Of a DNA stretch of 64,000 nt, positions 50,170-60,100 are shown in pieces. The notes below the pieces were generated by a model. That model had not been told where the DNA came from. It saw only the letters and a program-made list of their open reading frames with translations, and searched no databases. How positions within the stretch are numbered: position 1 is the stretch's first letter; every line of letters begins with the position of its first letter. This DNA is from Flavobacterium azooxidireducens (lineage in GTDB: Bacteria; Bacteroidota; Bacteroidia; Flavobacteriales; Flavobacteriaceae): NCBI RefSeq assembly GCF_023195775.1, contig NZ_CP096205.1, positions 2,420,001 to 2,484,000 on the forward strand, given 5' to 3'. Both the position numbers and the translations under genes were made by a program.

Positions 50170-50394
50170 ATGGGAGCAGAGGCTTTAAAATTGGAACTTT
50201 TGGATTGGTTATTACATGTTGATAATAACGATATGCTTTATTATTTAAAAGAGATTAAAGATCAATCTACCTCACAAACAGATTGGTGGGATGAGTTAAC
50301 TGATGAACAAAAAGGAGGAATTGAGAGAGGAATAAAAGATATCGAATCAGGAAGAGTAGTTTCCCATGAAGATATAAAAAATTCAAATAGATAA
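50170..50394 (+). CDS. Small antitoxin-like protein without adjacent toxin
   Basis: 74 residues. The C-terminal half (WWDELTDEQKGGIERGIKDI, then ESGRVVSHEDI) matches the pattern of short antitoxins paired with ParE/RelE-type toxins in Bacteroidota and cyanobacteria. The N-terminal half is a helical segment (ALKLELLDWLLHVDNND). Normally a toxin gene would overlap its 3' end; here the next 100 bases hold only an inverted repeat and a convergent gene. It could be an orphan antitoxin or a small regulator. Confidence 0.6.
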   Translation: MGAEALKLELLDWLLHVDNNDMLYYLKEIKDQSTSQTDWWDELTDEQKGGIERGIKDIESGRVVSHEDIKNSNR

Positions 50395-50404
50395 AATAAA
50401 AAAA

Positions 50405-50468
50405 TCTCGCAAAGTCGCAAAGACGCAAAATTTAAAAGTTCTCTTTGCGACTTTGCGTCTTTGCGAGA
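50405..50468. repeat. Inverted repeat of the CTTTGCGAGA type
   Basis: TCTCGCAAAG (50405-50414) pairs with CTTTGCGAGA (50459-50468). The arms continue for 25 bases as a GTCGCAAAGACGCAAA-like series with the internal GTC and GAC exchanged, so pairing is imperfect inside. This is a widely dispersed intergenic motif and may serve as a bidirectional terminator between the convergent genes. Confidence 0.7.
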
Positions 50469-50527
50469 GAAAATAACTTTTTTTGACATACTTTCCGAGA
50501 GAACATTAGCCGCGGGCTTTGGTGAGG

Positions 50528-51307
50528 CTACTTATTTTTCTTAATCACAATCGGTCTTCTAACCTCCGCTTTCGGCAAACTCGCTTCTTCCGTTTTACTT
50601 GAAGGTTCTATCAATTGATTCAATTCTTTAATTTCAGCTTCGGTTAAATCACGGTATCTTCCCACTTGAACATCCAATGAAATATTAATAATTCGAATAC
50701 GTTTTAGAGCCGTAACTTCATAGCCAAGATACTCACACATTCTTCGAATTTGACGGTTTAAACCTTGTGTCAATACAATTTTGAAAATGTATTTACTGAT
50801 TTGTTCCACTTTACATTTTTTTGTAATGGTATCTAAAATCGGTACACCATTCCCCATTTTCTCAATAAAACGATCGGTAATCGGTCGATCAACCGTCACA
50901 ATATATTCTTTTTCGTGGTTGTTTCTGGCTCGAAGAATTTTATTCACGATATCGCCATCATTCGTCATAAAAATCAATCCTTCGCTGGCTTTATCTAATC
51001 GTCCAATAGGGAAAATACGTTCGGGATAATTAATGTAATCTACAATATTATTGCGAACACTTTGGTTGGTGGTGCATTCAATTCCGGCAGGTTTGTTGAA
51101 CGCTAAATAAATGGGTTTATCTCTGTTTTCACGAATTAATTTCCCATCGACACGAATTTCATCGGTTTCAAAAACTTTTGTCCCCATTTCAGGAACAGCT
51201 CCGTTGATGGTTACTCTTCCTTCGGTGATTAATCTGTCGGCTTCACGACGTGAACAATAACCGGATTCCGATAAAAATTTATTGATGCGTTTACCTGTAT
51301 CTTCCAT
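50528..51307 (-). CDS. rluF: 23S rRNA pseudouridine synthase of the RluB/E/F family, RluF-like
   Basis: 259 residues. N-terminal S4 RNA-binding domain (KRINKFLSESGYCSRREADR), then a RsuA-type catalytic domain with Asp105 in IGRLDKASEGL. The stretch LTQGLNRQIRRMCEYLGYEV followed by LKRIRIINISL is typical of RluF, which modifies U2604 of 23S rRNA in E. coli; RluF is my best fit but the other RsuA-type members are not excluded. The tail is basic. It is divergent from the subtilase gene. Confidence 0.85.
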   Translation of the reverse strand: MEDTGKRINKFLSESGYCSRREADRLITEGRVTINGAVPEMGTKVFETDEIRVDGKLIRENRDKPIYLAFNKPAGIECTTNQSVRNNIVDYINYPERIFPIGRLDKASEGLIFMTNDGDIVNKILRARNNHEKEYIVTVDRPITDRFIEKMGNGVPILDTITKKCKVEQISKYIFKIVLTQGLNRQIRRMCEYLGYEVTALKRIRIINISLDVQVGRYRDLTEAEIKELNQLIEPSSKTEEASLPKAEVRRPIVIKKNK

Positions 51308-51418
51308 ACTGCAAAAGTAATTTTATTTTATGGATTTCAGAAAAATAGAAGTTTATTTAAATCTGAAAGAAATTTAGTAAATTGCACAAAAATTGCCTGT
51401 AATCAAGAACTTAGCTTT

Positions 51419-53068
51419 ATGGTAAAAAAATTACTTTTTATTTTTACATTTCTAGTTTCTCTCTTTTCGAATGCTCAAAGTAGAAAAAATCAGTTTCAGC
51501 TGAATTCAAGTAGTAGTAAACACGAATTGCATGTTTCATTTAATGCTGATGTTGTTTTAAAAGACAAAGAATCTATTCTTACTCAATTTTCAGAAGTTGC
51601 TTCACTTTCAAATGAATTTCAATTAAATTTTGAAAAAACGATTTCATTTTCAGCTGAAAAATGGAATGATTTAGAAAAAAATGCCAAACAATATGCCGGA
51701 AATTCTTCTTCAGTTCATCAATTGAAAAATATTTTTAGAGTGATTGTGGATAATCCTTCGAATGAAAAATTACTTTTATTAGCAACAGAATTTGAAAAAT
51801 TGAATTCGGTTACATACGCAAGTTTAATTTCATTAGAACCTATAAAACCACCATTAGATATTCCTCCAACGACACCCGATTTTATGGTAAATCAAACCTA
51901 TATCGGTCCCAATCCGGGTTTAAACATGCAATATGCTTGGGATTTAGGTTTAAAAGGTGAAGGAATTCGTGTGAGAGATGTAGAATATGGTTTTAATAGC
52001 AGTCACGAAGATTTGAATGAAGTAAATGTATCTATTGCACCAGGAATGACTATTGCCACAGATGCACTGCTCTATTCTCAGCATGGCACAGCTGTTTTTG
52101 GAATTATTATTGCCGGAAACGACGATTATGGAATGACGGGGCTAGCACATGAAGCAAGTGAAATGATACTTTATCCGGAATGGCAAGAAATTGGTTATGA
52201 TAGAGTTTACGCTGTGAATCAATCCATTCAAAATTCAACTGCCGGTGATGTAATTGTTTATGAATTGCAAGATGAAGTTGGTGCTCCAGCTGAATCTAAT
52301 AGTATTATTTGGGATCTAACCAAAGCCGCATCCGATGCCGGAATCGTAATTGTAGCAGCAGCCGGAAATGGAAATCAAAATTTGAATGGTACTCTTTATT
52401 CAAATTATATGAACCGTGGAAATAGCGGAGCAATTATTGTAGGCGGTGGATTATCAAGCCTTACTCACAACAAAATTTCATATAGTACGCATGGTTCGAG
52501 AGTAGATGTGCAAGGTTGGTCTCAAAATGTTTTTGCTTGTGGATATGGCAATCTAATTTTAATTGAAGATGATATAAACCAAGGTTATACCAACTTTGCA
52601 GGAACAAGTTCCGCTACACCCATGGTGGCAGCTTGTGCGATTGTATTGCAATCATATCATCATAGTTTGACCGGAAATTATTTAACCGGACCACAGTTGC
52701 GAACCATTTTAAAAGAAACCGGAATTCCGCAAGGCAATCCTTCTGCCGGAAATATTGGACCTTTTCCAAACATGGAAACTGCGGTTCAACGGGTTTATGA
52801 TGATTATGTTTTAGGTTTGGATGTTATAAATAGAACTGAATTTTCAGTTTTTCCAAATCCGGTTCAAAATCAACTGAAATTTATGACGCATCAGGATTTG
52901 TCTGAAATGGCTTCCGTTGAGATTTTTAATGCGTTAGGACAATCGGTTTTTCAGGCGAAAATGCCACAAGATAAACAACTTGATATTTCAAATTTATCGA
53001 GTGGAATATATTTTGTGAAAGTCTCCAACGGAAATCAATCTACTACCAAAAAAATAATTAAGAACTAA
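51419..53068 (+). CDS. S8 subtilisin-like protease with T9SS type A sorting domain
   Basis: 549 residues. Signal peptide (KKLLFIFTFLVSLFSNAQ), a ~130-residue pro-region, then the peptidase domain with catalytic Asp187 (GIRVRDVEYGF), His222 (YSQHGTAVFGI) and Ser397 (FAGTSSATPMVA), and AAAGNGNQN for the oxyanion Asn. The C-terminal ~75 residues are a type A sorting domain (FSVFPNPVQNQLKFM ... EIFNALGQSVFQ ... LSSGIYFVKVSNG). It is exported by T9SS and should act on extracellular proteins. The Asp motif (RDVEYGF rather than the usual D-S/T-G) is atypical. Its end overlaps the convergent hydrolase gene by 11 bases. Confidence 0.92.
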   Translation: MVKKLLFIFTFLVSLFSNAQSRKNQFQLNSSSSKHELHVSFNADVVLKDKESILTQFSEVASLSNEFQLNFEKTISFSAEKWNDLEKNAKQYAGNSSSVHQLKNIFRVIVDNPSNEKLLLLATEFEKLNSVTYASLISLEPIKPPLDIPPTTPDFMVNQTYIGPNPGLNMQYAWDLGLKGEGIRVRDVEYGFNSSHEDLNEVNVSIAPGMTIATDALLYSQHGTAVFGIIIAGNDDYGMTGLAHEASEMILYPEWQEIGYDRVYAVNQSIQNSTAGDVIVYELQDEVGAPAESNSIIWDLTKAASDAGIVIVAAAGNGNQNLNGTLYSNYMNRGNSGAIIVGGGLSSLTHNKISYSTHGSRVDVQGWSQNVFACGYGNLILIEDDINQGYTNFAGTSSATPMVAACAIVLQSYHHSLTGNYLTGPQLRTILKETGIPQGNPSAGNIGPFPNMETAVQRVYDDYVLGLDVINRTEFSVFPNPVQNQLKFMTHQDLSEMASVEIFNALGQSVFQAKMPQDKQLDISNLSSGIYFVKVSNGNQSTTKKIIKN

Positions 53069-53903
53069 ACAAGAATTTTTCAATTTGTTGATATAAAGCT
53101 TTGTCATGCATACTGTGACCTAGTCCTTTTGTTTCAATAAACGTAGCATTTTTCCAACCCGAAGCAATTTTTTTGCTTTCACCAAAATGAACTGCTTCAT
53201 CATCTGCATCATGCGAAAGAATTCCCAAAACCGAAAGTGAAGAAGCTAAGTTAGTTCCGGTAAATTCCACTGGATTTATTTTAAACCGATTCAAAAAATA
53301 AGTATGCATCAATTGGATGACTTTTTTGTTCAATTGAAGCAGGTTCGCATAATTTTGAATAATAACTTCCAAATCAGAAGGAGCACCAAGCAAAACCATT
53401 TTTTGTAGTGAAGCTGCCTTAAATTGATGCTGAAAATACAAACAAGTTAATCCGCCAAGCGAATGACCAATCAAAATTTGAGGTTCATATTTTTGGAAAA
53501 CGGTATTAATAAAATCAGCATATTGCGGCACATTACATTCAACTCCCGAAGACAAACCGTGAGCCGGACCATCAATAGCTAAAATTGTAGCACCCGATTT
53601 TTGAAGATAAGGAAACATGGGTTCCCAACGAGACGCATTGCTTTCCCAACCGTGAACTAATAATATTTTGGTTTCGTTTCCTTTCCATTTATAAATAGGA
53701 AAGTTGTAGTTTTCTAACGAAACAGTTTCAATTTCTGCTTGTTTTAAAATTTCCGGAATTGATTCCGGTTTTAATCTTCCATCACGAGGTTCACTAAAAA
53801 ATTTGTATGCCAATTTTGTTGCTTGTTCCGGAAAGATATAGCTGAGCAAATTGATATATAAACCAATTAATTTAATCGAAAATGTCTTGAAAAATTTATT
53901 CAT
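53058..53903 (-). CDS. Alpha/beta hydrolase
   Basis: 281 residues from the ATG directly downstream of a terminator; an earlier in-frame ATG would start inside the upstream gene. The alpha/beta hydrolase core shows LLVHGWESNASRW (oxyanion HG), the nucleophile elbow LIGHSLGGLTCL, and the catalytic His in GLGHSMHDKAL; an acid is likely in LGILSHDADDEAV. A hydrophobic N-terminus (SIKLIGLYINLLSYIF) may anchor it. The substrate is unknown; lipase or esterase activity is possible. Confidence 0.82.
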   Translation of the reverse strand: MNKFFKTFSIKLIGLYINLLSYIFPEQATKLAYKFFSEPRDGRLKPESIPEILKQAEIETVSLENYNFPIYKWKGNETKILLVHGWESNASRWEPMFPYLQKSGATILAIDGPAHGLSSGVECNVPQYADFINTVFQKYEPQILIGHSLGGLTCLYFQHQFKAASLQKMVLLGAPSDLEVIIQNYANLLQLNKKVIQLMHTYFLNRFKINPVEFTGTNLASSLSVLGILSHDADDEAVHFGESKKIASGWKNATFIETKGLGHSMHDKALYQQIEKFLFSS

Positions 53904-53926
53904 AAAAAAACCCCGAATCGGGGTTT
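53904..53926 (-). terminator. Terminator of the DUF164-type gene
   Basis: AAACCCC (about 53908-53914) pairs with GGGGTTT (53920-53926), and the minus strand continues into a run of T (plus-strand A run). It sits between the stop of the upstream gene and the ATG of the hydrolase gene, abutting that ATG. Confidence 0.85.
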
Positions 53927-53931
53927 GATAT

Positions 53932-54711
53932 TTAGATGTTAGCAAATATGCTTTCCATTTTTTCTCTTTCTTCGGTAGATAAAACGTTGTCTACCAAAAT
54001 TCTTCCACTGTGCTCATCGGTTAAGATTTTTTTGCGGGCAGCAATTTCAACCTGCGTTTGTGGCGGAATAGTAAAGAATGATCCTGCAGATGCTCCTCTT
54101 TCGATAGAAACTACCGCTAAACCATTTCTTACGCTTGAGCGAATTCGGTGATAAGCAGCTAATAAACGATCTTCGATTTTTGCAGCATATTCGGCAGAAA
54201 GTTTGGTTAAAAACTCTTCTTCTTTTTGTGTTTCCGACATGATATCGCCTAATTCAGCTTTTTTGTGCTCTAAGTGAGATTGTTTAGCACTTAATCTTTC
54301 TTGAGATTCGGCAACTTGTTGTTTTTTGTATTCAATAGAAGCTTTCATTTCTTTGATGTGCTTCTCACTCAATTGAATTTCTAATTCTTGAAATTCGATT
54401 TCTTTCGTTAACGAGTTGAATTCTCTGTTATTACGAACATTTTTTTGTTGTTCGGTATATTTTTTAATTCCCTCTTTATGAGCTTCGATAGCATTTTTCT
54501 TCGCTTTGATTTGATCATCAATTTGCTCTAAATCTGCTTTTAATTTTTCGTTGCGTGCTTTTAAACCTGCTACTTCATCTTCTAAATCTTGTACTTCAAG
54601 CGGCAATTCACCTCTTACGTTTCTGATTTCATCAATTCTTGAGTCGATTAACTGCAAGTCATAGAGTGCTCTTAACTTCTCTTCTACACTCATTTCTTTT
54701 ACGTTTGTCAT
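53932..54711 (-). CDS. Coiled-coil DUF164/zinc-ribbon-family protein lacking the zinc cysteines
   Basis: 259 residues: a long antiparallel coiled coil (about 10-180; for example LKARNEKLKADLEQIDDQIK) and a short C-terminal module. Relatives with a zinc ribbon carry two Cys pairs in this module; here the corresponding stretches read RGASAGSFFTIPPQTQVEIA and TDEHSGRILVDN with no Cys at all, so zinc binding is probably lost. The function of the family is poorly known, often described as nucleic-acid associated. It lies three bases after the Nif3-family gene and is probably co-transcribed with it, a pairing often seen in Bacteroidota. Confidence 0.82.
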   Translation of the reverse strand: MTNVKEMSVEEKLRALYDLQLIDSRIDEIRNVRGELPLEVQDLEDEVAGLKARNEKLKADLEQIDDQIKAKKNAIEAHKEGIKKYTEQQKNVRNNREFNSLTKEIEFQELEIQLSEKHIKEMKASIEYKKQQVAESQERLSAKQSHLEHKKAELGDIMSETQKEEEFLTKLSAEYAAKIEDRLLAAYHRIRSSVRNGLAVVSIERGASAGSFFTIPPQTQVEIAARKKILTDEHSGRILVDNVLSTEEREKMESIFANI

Positions 54712-54714
54712 AAT

Positions 54715-55809
54715 CTAAAAGTACTTAACTGGATTTGTATTTTGTTCTGATAAAATGATTGCAAAATTAGGAAATTTTTTGATAAGAAAATCAACAATAT
54801 AATTTTTTGTGTAACGTTCGCTTTCATAATGACCAATATCGGCCAAAAGTAGTTGATTTTCAGCTTCATAAAATTGATGATATTTCAAGTCAGCCGTTAA
54901 AAAAGCATTGGCTCCCAATCGTTTAGCATGGCCAATCGCAAAACTGCCTGAACCACCTAAAACAGCAACTTTTTTTATCTTTTTATTCAAAAAAGCACTA
55001 TGTCTGACGCTTTCGCATTGCATTTTTTCCTTCACAAACTGTAGAAAATCGTTTTCATTCATCTCATTTTCGAGTTCGCCAATCATTCCTAAACCGATAT
55101 TTTGATGTTGATTTTGCAATTCATAAATCTCATAAGCCACTTCTTCGTACACATGATTTTTGTATAAAGCTTTCAAAATTTTTGATTCTAAATGCTTTTC
55201 AAAAGTGACTTCAATTTTAATTTCTTCGTTTTCTACAAATTCAAAACGTTCACCAATTTCGGGATTACTATTTTCATTTCCCATATACGTTCCAATTCCT
55301 TTTGAATTAAAACTGCAATCTTCATAATTACCAATGTTTCCGGCACCGGCTTCAAATAAAGCATTTCGTAATTCTTGATGATTTTCCGGAATAGTATACG
55401 TAATCAATTTACGTATGAATTTTTCCTTCGGAACCAAAATTTTAGTATTCACAAGTCCGAGTTGATTGCAAATAATTTTGTTCACTCCATTTTGATGATT
55501 ATCCAAGGCAGTATGTACCGCATAAATGGCAATATCATTTTTGATAGCTTTCAACACCACTCTTTCCACATACGTTTTTCCTGTGATTTTCTTTAAACCC
55601 GAAAATAAAATAGGATGGAAGCAGACAATTAAATTGCAGTTTTTTTCGATAGCTTCATCAACCACATTTTCCAATGCATCGTGGCAAACTAAAATCCCAC
55701 TAATTTCCTGTTCTGTATTTCCTAAAAGCAAGCCCACATTATCAAAATCTTCGGCATAGGCCAAAGGAGCAAGTTCCTCTAAAATTGGGAGAATGGATTG
55801 AAGTTTCAT
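54715..55809 (-). CDS. Nif3-like dinuclear metal centre hexameric protein
   Basis: 364 residues, the long YqfO-type form with an inserted middle domain (about 130-230). Metal ligands are visible in VCFHPILFSGLKKITG, AVHTALDNHQNGVN and the C-terminal LADIGHYESERYT. The family forms a toroidal hexamer; it has been annotated as GTP cyclohydrolase I type 2 but its reaction is uncertain. It is the first gene of a two-gene unit with the coiled-coil protein. Confidence 0.9.
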   Translation of the reverse strand: MKLQSILPILEELAPLAYAEDFDNVGLLLGNTEQEISGILVCHDALENVVDEAIEKNCNLIVCFHPILFSGLKKITGKTYVERVVLKAIKNDIAIYAVHTALDNHQNGVNKIICNQLGLVNTKILVPKEKFIRKLITYTIPENHQELRNALFEAGAGNIGNYEDCSFNSKGIGTYMGNENSNPEIGERFEFVENEEIKIEVTFEKHLESKILKALYKNHVYEEVAYEIYELQNQHQNIGLGMIGELENEMNENDFLQFVKEKMQCESVRHSAFLNKKIKKVAVLGGSGSFAIGHAKRLGANAFLTADLKYHQFYEAENQLLLADIGHYESERYTKNYIVDFLIKKFPNFAIILSEQNTNPVKYF

Positions 55810-55875
55810 TGAAAATAATTAAGTAACAAATTTAAGGAAATAATGGTTTGTATGTAAGAATGATGTTTTAAAAAA

Positions 55876-56265
55876 TTAATCGGGAATTATTTCTTCTAAA
55901 ATTTCATTTCCGGCTTTATCATAATATGTACACGTCATTTTTTCCAATATGACCACCCATTTTTCAATACCGGATTTGGCACAATCGCTACAAAAAGTGG
56001 GGTAGTTTGTTTTTCCTTGTTGATGAGCTTTTAAATCTGCTTTGAATTGATTTTCATCTGTTTCATTGGCAATTGCTAACGATTCATATTTTGCAGGAGA
56101 AGTTATTTTGAAATTATTTGCACCAAAATAATCAGTATGACCATCTGAAACATATGCATCATAAGAGATAACAACCAATTGTTTGAGGTCTTGAATGTAA
56201 GATGGAAAATCGGCACCTGATTTTACTTTGCTGTGAGCTGACTTAATTTGTTCGATTGTAAACAT
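55876..56265 (-). CDS. DUF1398-like protein
   Basis: 129 residues beginning MFTIEQIKSAHSKVKSGADF and containing DLKQLVVISYDAYVSDGHTD and YFGANN, features of the DUF1398 (YbcV-like) family. A Cys pair CSDCAKSG near residue 93 and a final Cys-Thr-Tyr-Tyr strand are present. The function is unknown; it is a cytoplasmic protein with no signal peptide. Confidence 0.75.
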   Translation of the reverse strand: MFTIEQIKSAHSKVKSGADFPSYIQDLKQLVVISYDAYVSDGHTDYFGANNFKITSPAKYESLAIANETDENQFKADLKAHQQGKTNYPTFCSDCAKSGIEKWVVILEKMTCTYYDKAGNEILEEIIPD

Positions 56266-56722
56266 TTTATTTGGATTTATAGATGATTCAAAAGTAAAAT
56301 ATTTTTAGTTTTAAAATCATCATTATTATTGAAAATAATCAATCGTTTCTTTCTTAAGTTTAATAAACATCGTGGTTAATGTCTTCCATTTTTTTAAACA
56401 TAAAACCGTATTAAGTTCTAAAAACTCAAAACGGTCTGTCTTTTTTTACCAAAATCTACATACAAATATATAAAATAGGTAACGTTTTTTAGTGGTGTTT
56501 GAAAATTTACAAAATAGTAAAAATATTGTTAAATTTTAATAAGATTGTATTTTTGAAAGAGAATATTTAATAGTTTAGTAATTCCAAATGCAACTTTACT
56601 GAAATTGTTTAATACCACTACAAGGCAATTTCATTTATTCCAAATTCATACTTTATTATTTTTATTAGCACATCAAACGTGTCTAACACAAATTTTTATT
56701 GTTTAATTTTTAATATTTTTTT
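56266..56722. other. AT-rich intergenic region upstream of the toxin locus
   Basis: 457 bases with no convincing frame. CCGT (about 56408) and ACGG (about 56431) flank an AT-rich interior and could form a weak hairpin, followed by a T run at 56441-56447 on the plus strand. The 40 bases before the 56723 start are almost pure A/T with no clean TAnnTTTG box, so regulation of the accessory locus may differ from the housekeeping genes. Confidence 0.45.
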
Positions 56723-57127
56723 ATGAGTAAAGAAATTTCGAACACGCTTTTTCGGTTTGTAACCATGAGAGCACCCGGTTTGATTGAAAAGGAAGAAGTG
56801 GTTGAATCATTTGTTACTTTTCCCAGTGAATTTGAAGCTGATAGCTTTTTTTATGCAGCCTTGACCTCTGAGGTTACAACAGCAGCCCAACGCAGAACTG
56901 CTTTACGAAACAAAGCAGTTGATTTTGAGTCAGACCCTAAATTCCTAGCATCCAAGGAAGATTTAAAAACTTTGGTTACAGAGGATTATTACACTTATTC
57001 AGTATGGCTAACTTCTCATCGTTCTGTAGTTACAAATGATACTTTAGCATCTAGACAAGCTCCGCCAAATGCTAATCCAACTAAACTAAAAAGAGTATGG
57101 GATTTTATTTTATCAAATAATTACTAA
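56723..57127 (+). CDS. Unknown 134-residue protein preceding the 1082-residue protein
   Basis: No signal peptide and no recognised motif. The sequence starts MSKEISNTLFRFVTMRAPGL and is mostly helical, with conserved-looking aromatic patches (DYYTYSVWLTSHR) and the end KRVWDFILSNNY. It is followed 28 bases later by the 1082-residue gene, and both are probably one transcription unit. A chaperone or adaptor for the larger protein is a reasonable guess from size and position, but nothing in the sequence shows it. Confidence 0.7.
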   Translation: MSKEISNTLFRFVTMRAPGLIEKEEVVESFVTFPSEFEADSFFYAALTSEVTTAAQRRTALRNKAVDFESDPKFLASKEDLKTLVTEDYYTYSVWLTSHRSVVTNDTLASRQAPPNANPTKLKRVWDFILSNNY

Positions 57128-57155
57128 GAAAGATGTTTATTTAAGAGAAGCTATA

Positions 57156-60100
57156 ATGTCAGTGTTGGTAGCCTATTTTTTTGACAATAAAAATGGAAGC
57201 AATTTAACTTTAGAACAACAACGTGTTTTAGCACAATCCAGAATTGTTTTACCGGAAAGATTGTTTGGTAAATTTATGCTAACAACTACACAAAAAACGA
57301 AAGCAACTAACACTTCATCGCAAGCATTTCAAAATGCTTTGACTCAGGAAATGAAAGTGACTTATGCAAAAGCTCAATTAAGTCAAGTTGAAGCAATAAT
57401 TAATGAGTTAGCTTTTGCACAAAAAAGTTATGAGCGGATAAATAAAGCAAATTTAGCAAAGTATCAGAAAGAGTATGATAATGATGTTAAAGAGGCTTAT
57501 TCCAAAGCTACAAAAGTTGAAAAGAAATACACCGACCCAGATACAAAAGTGGAAATGTCCTACTTTGTATATGAAAATTTAAACTTACCGGAGTTTAGTT
57601 ATGAGCCAAGTGAACAATTAGATTTTAGCTATTTGACCAATGGAATTTCAAAACTCACAAAAGAAATTGTAAATACTGCAAAAGACAACTTTTTCGTAGA
57701 AACCATCGATGACGTGATTCAATTATTGAAATCGGATAAAGATAAATTATCTACTGTATTATTTGAAAATTCCTTAAAAACTCAAAAAAGCCTAGTTGCT
57801 GACGGCATGATACTTCGAGTTGATGAATCATCATCTTATCGATATTCGCAACAGTTGAGTATTAGTTCGGTTGGAAATCTTTCAAATAAGCGTATAAGGT
57901 TGACTTTTTCAGGAATGAATTCTCCGCTGTATTTTTCAGATGGAAATTTTCAGGTTGTTTTTGAAGACAATACATCCTTGTCTTATCAATTTTCAAATAG
58001 AAGTATGGGAACAATTGCTAATTTGTATGTTTTTGATCTATTTCGAAATAATGAAATCACATTTGATCCTGGAGTAAACACAGCATTTACATTTTCGGGT
58101 ACATTTAACACATATAGTGGTCAAGCTCTCGTAATGGAAGGCTCTGCGGTTTTATACCCTGTTTCAACACCTGGGGATTCTGTGAATAATCCAGGTTCGG
58201 GAGGAATGTATGATTTTGTTGTTAATCCGGATTTAGACCCATTATTACCGCATACGTCTATTTTCAGAACTTGGTCTGATGTTGTATTTAAACAGTTGGA
58301 GCCTTTTAGTAGATTTTCGTTAAACGGTGATACAGCCCGATTACCCGAACAAGATTATATTGTAGTTGGAGAAGGTACATACGAATTAAGTAAAAACGAA
58401 AATTCAGGAGGGGAAGAAGATAATAATCAAGTGCCGGATACTTCTAACACTTATATTCCTCTTGGTTATGGTATTAATCAAATTGGAATAGCCGATTACC
58501 GCAAAGTAGAACAACAAGTATGTTGTTATGTTCCTGGAGAAGTATCACACATCGAGAACATAATGGCTCGTGAGTATAAAGAAAAATCGACCGTTCGTTC
58601 TACCAAAAAAGAGGAAACATTTACTACAACCAAAGAACAAGAAAGAGAGAAATTAACAGACACGACAACAACCGATCGTTTTGAGATGAATCAGGAGATA
58701 GCAGAAGTTTTATCTGAGCAAACCTCATTTGGCGTTTCAGCAAATGCCAGCTATTCTGGAGCAGGATATTCTTTGGGAATAGGTGCAAATTTTGCTCATA
58801 ATACTTCTCAAGAAAACTCAAATGTTCAAGCAATCACTCAGGCAAAAGAAATTACAGAACGTGCGTTGGATCGAGTAGTAAATAAAATTAAAGAAGAACG
58901 AATTACAAAAATTGTTGAAGAATTTACAGAAAGCAACAAGCATGGCTTTGATAATCGTAAAGGAGATAAACACGTGTCAGGGGTTTACCGTTGGGTGGAT
59001 AAAATTTATGAAAATAAAATTGTTAATTATGGCAAACGATTGATGTATGAATTTGCTATTCCTGAGCCAGCCGCTTTTCATAAACATGCTGTTAAAAATT
59101 ATGCTGCAGATTTAGAGGAGTTAAGCACTCCTCCAGATCCAAGGCAAGCACCAGATAGTACAATTGCAACTTACAGTGCGATTGACGAAATACGTGCTGC
59201 TTTTTGGGCAAGTTATTATAATGTAGAGATTGATGCTAAGCCAGTAAATAAATTAACGATTAGTAAAACATTTTCATTTATAGCTCCAGAAATAGATGGG
59301 GGTGAGTATGATGAAAATGGTGCGGGAAATCATGAGATTGAAGTTCCAGAGGGATATTATGGAGTTAAAGCATATGGACTTATTAAATTTACTCACGAGC
59401 CAGGTTTTGGAGCTTTTCTTATAATTTCTAACCAGCATCGTGACTATACTGTTGATGGTAATCCAACTTCAACTAGATTTAGTGTTGATTTATCAGACAT
59501 GCCTACGAAAGTACCAGTTTCTTATTCTTGTACTGGGCATCATGCCGGAAGTGTGAACTTTGAAATTGTATGTCAGCTTTCAAGCACTTATGAAACCCAA
59601 TGGAAAATCGCCACCTTCAACAAAATCATTGCTGCTTACGAAGCAAAAAAAGCAGAGTATTTGCAACGCAAGGCAGAATTAAAAGCTCTTGCGGCCGAAA
59701 AAGCGAAAATGAATCCAGGGTTTTACCGTCAAATTGAAAATACGGTTTTACGTAAAAATTGTATCGAATACTTAGCCAGTCAAGCTTCAATGGGTGAAGT
59801 AGATTATCTTACTCAAAGAGATAAAGCGGAAGTGAGAGCCTCTTACACTTCTTCCGGTTTAGGAGGTTATGCAGATCGAGTAAAATTCTTTGAGCAAGCC
59901 TTTGAATGGGATATTATGAGCTACTATTTTTATCCGTTCTATTGGGCAAAAAAATCAGAATGGGTAGATATGTATCTCATTGAAAATGACGACCCACTTT
60001 TCCGTTCGTTTCTACAAAGTGGTATGGCAAGAGTAATCGTAACCGTTCGACCTGGATTTGAAGAAGCTGTAAACTGGTATATGGCAACCGGAGAAATTTG

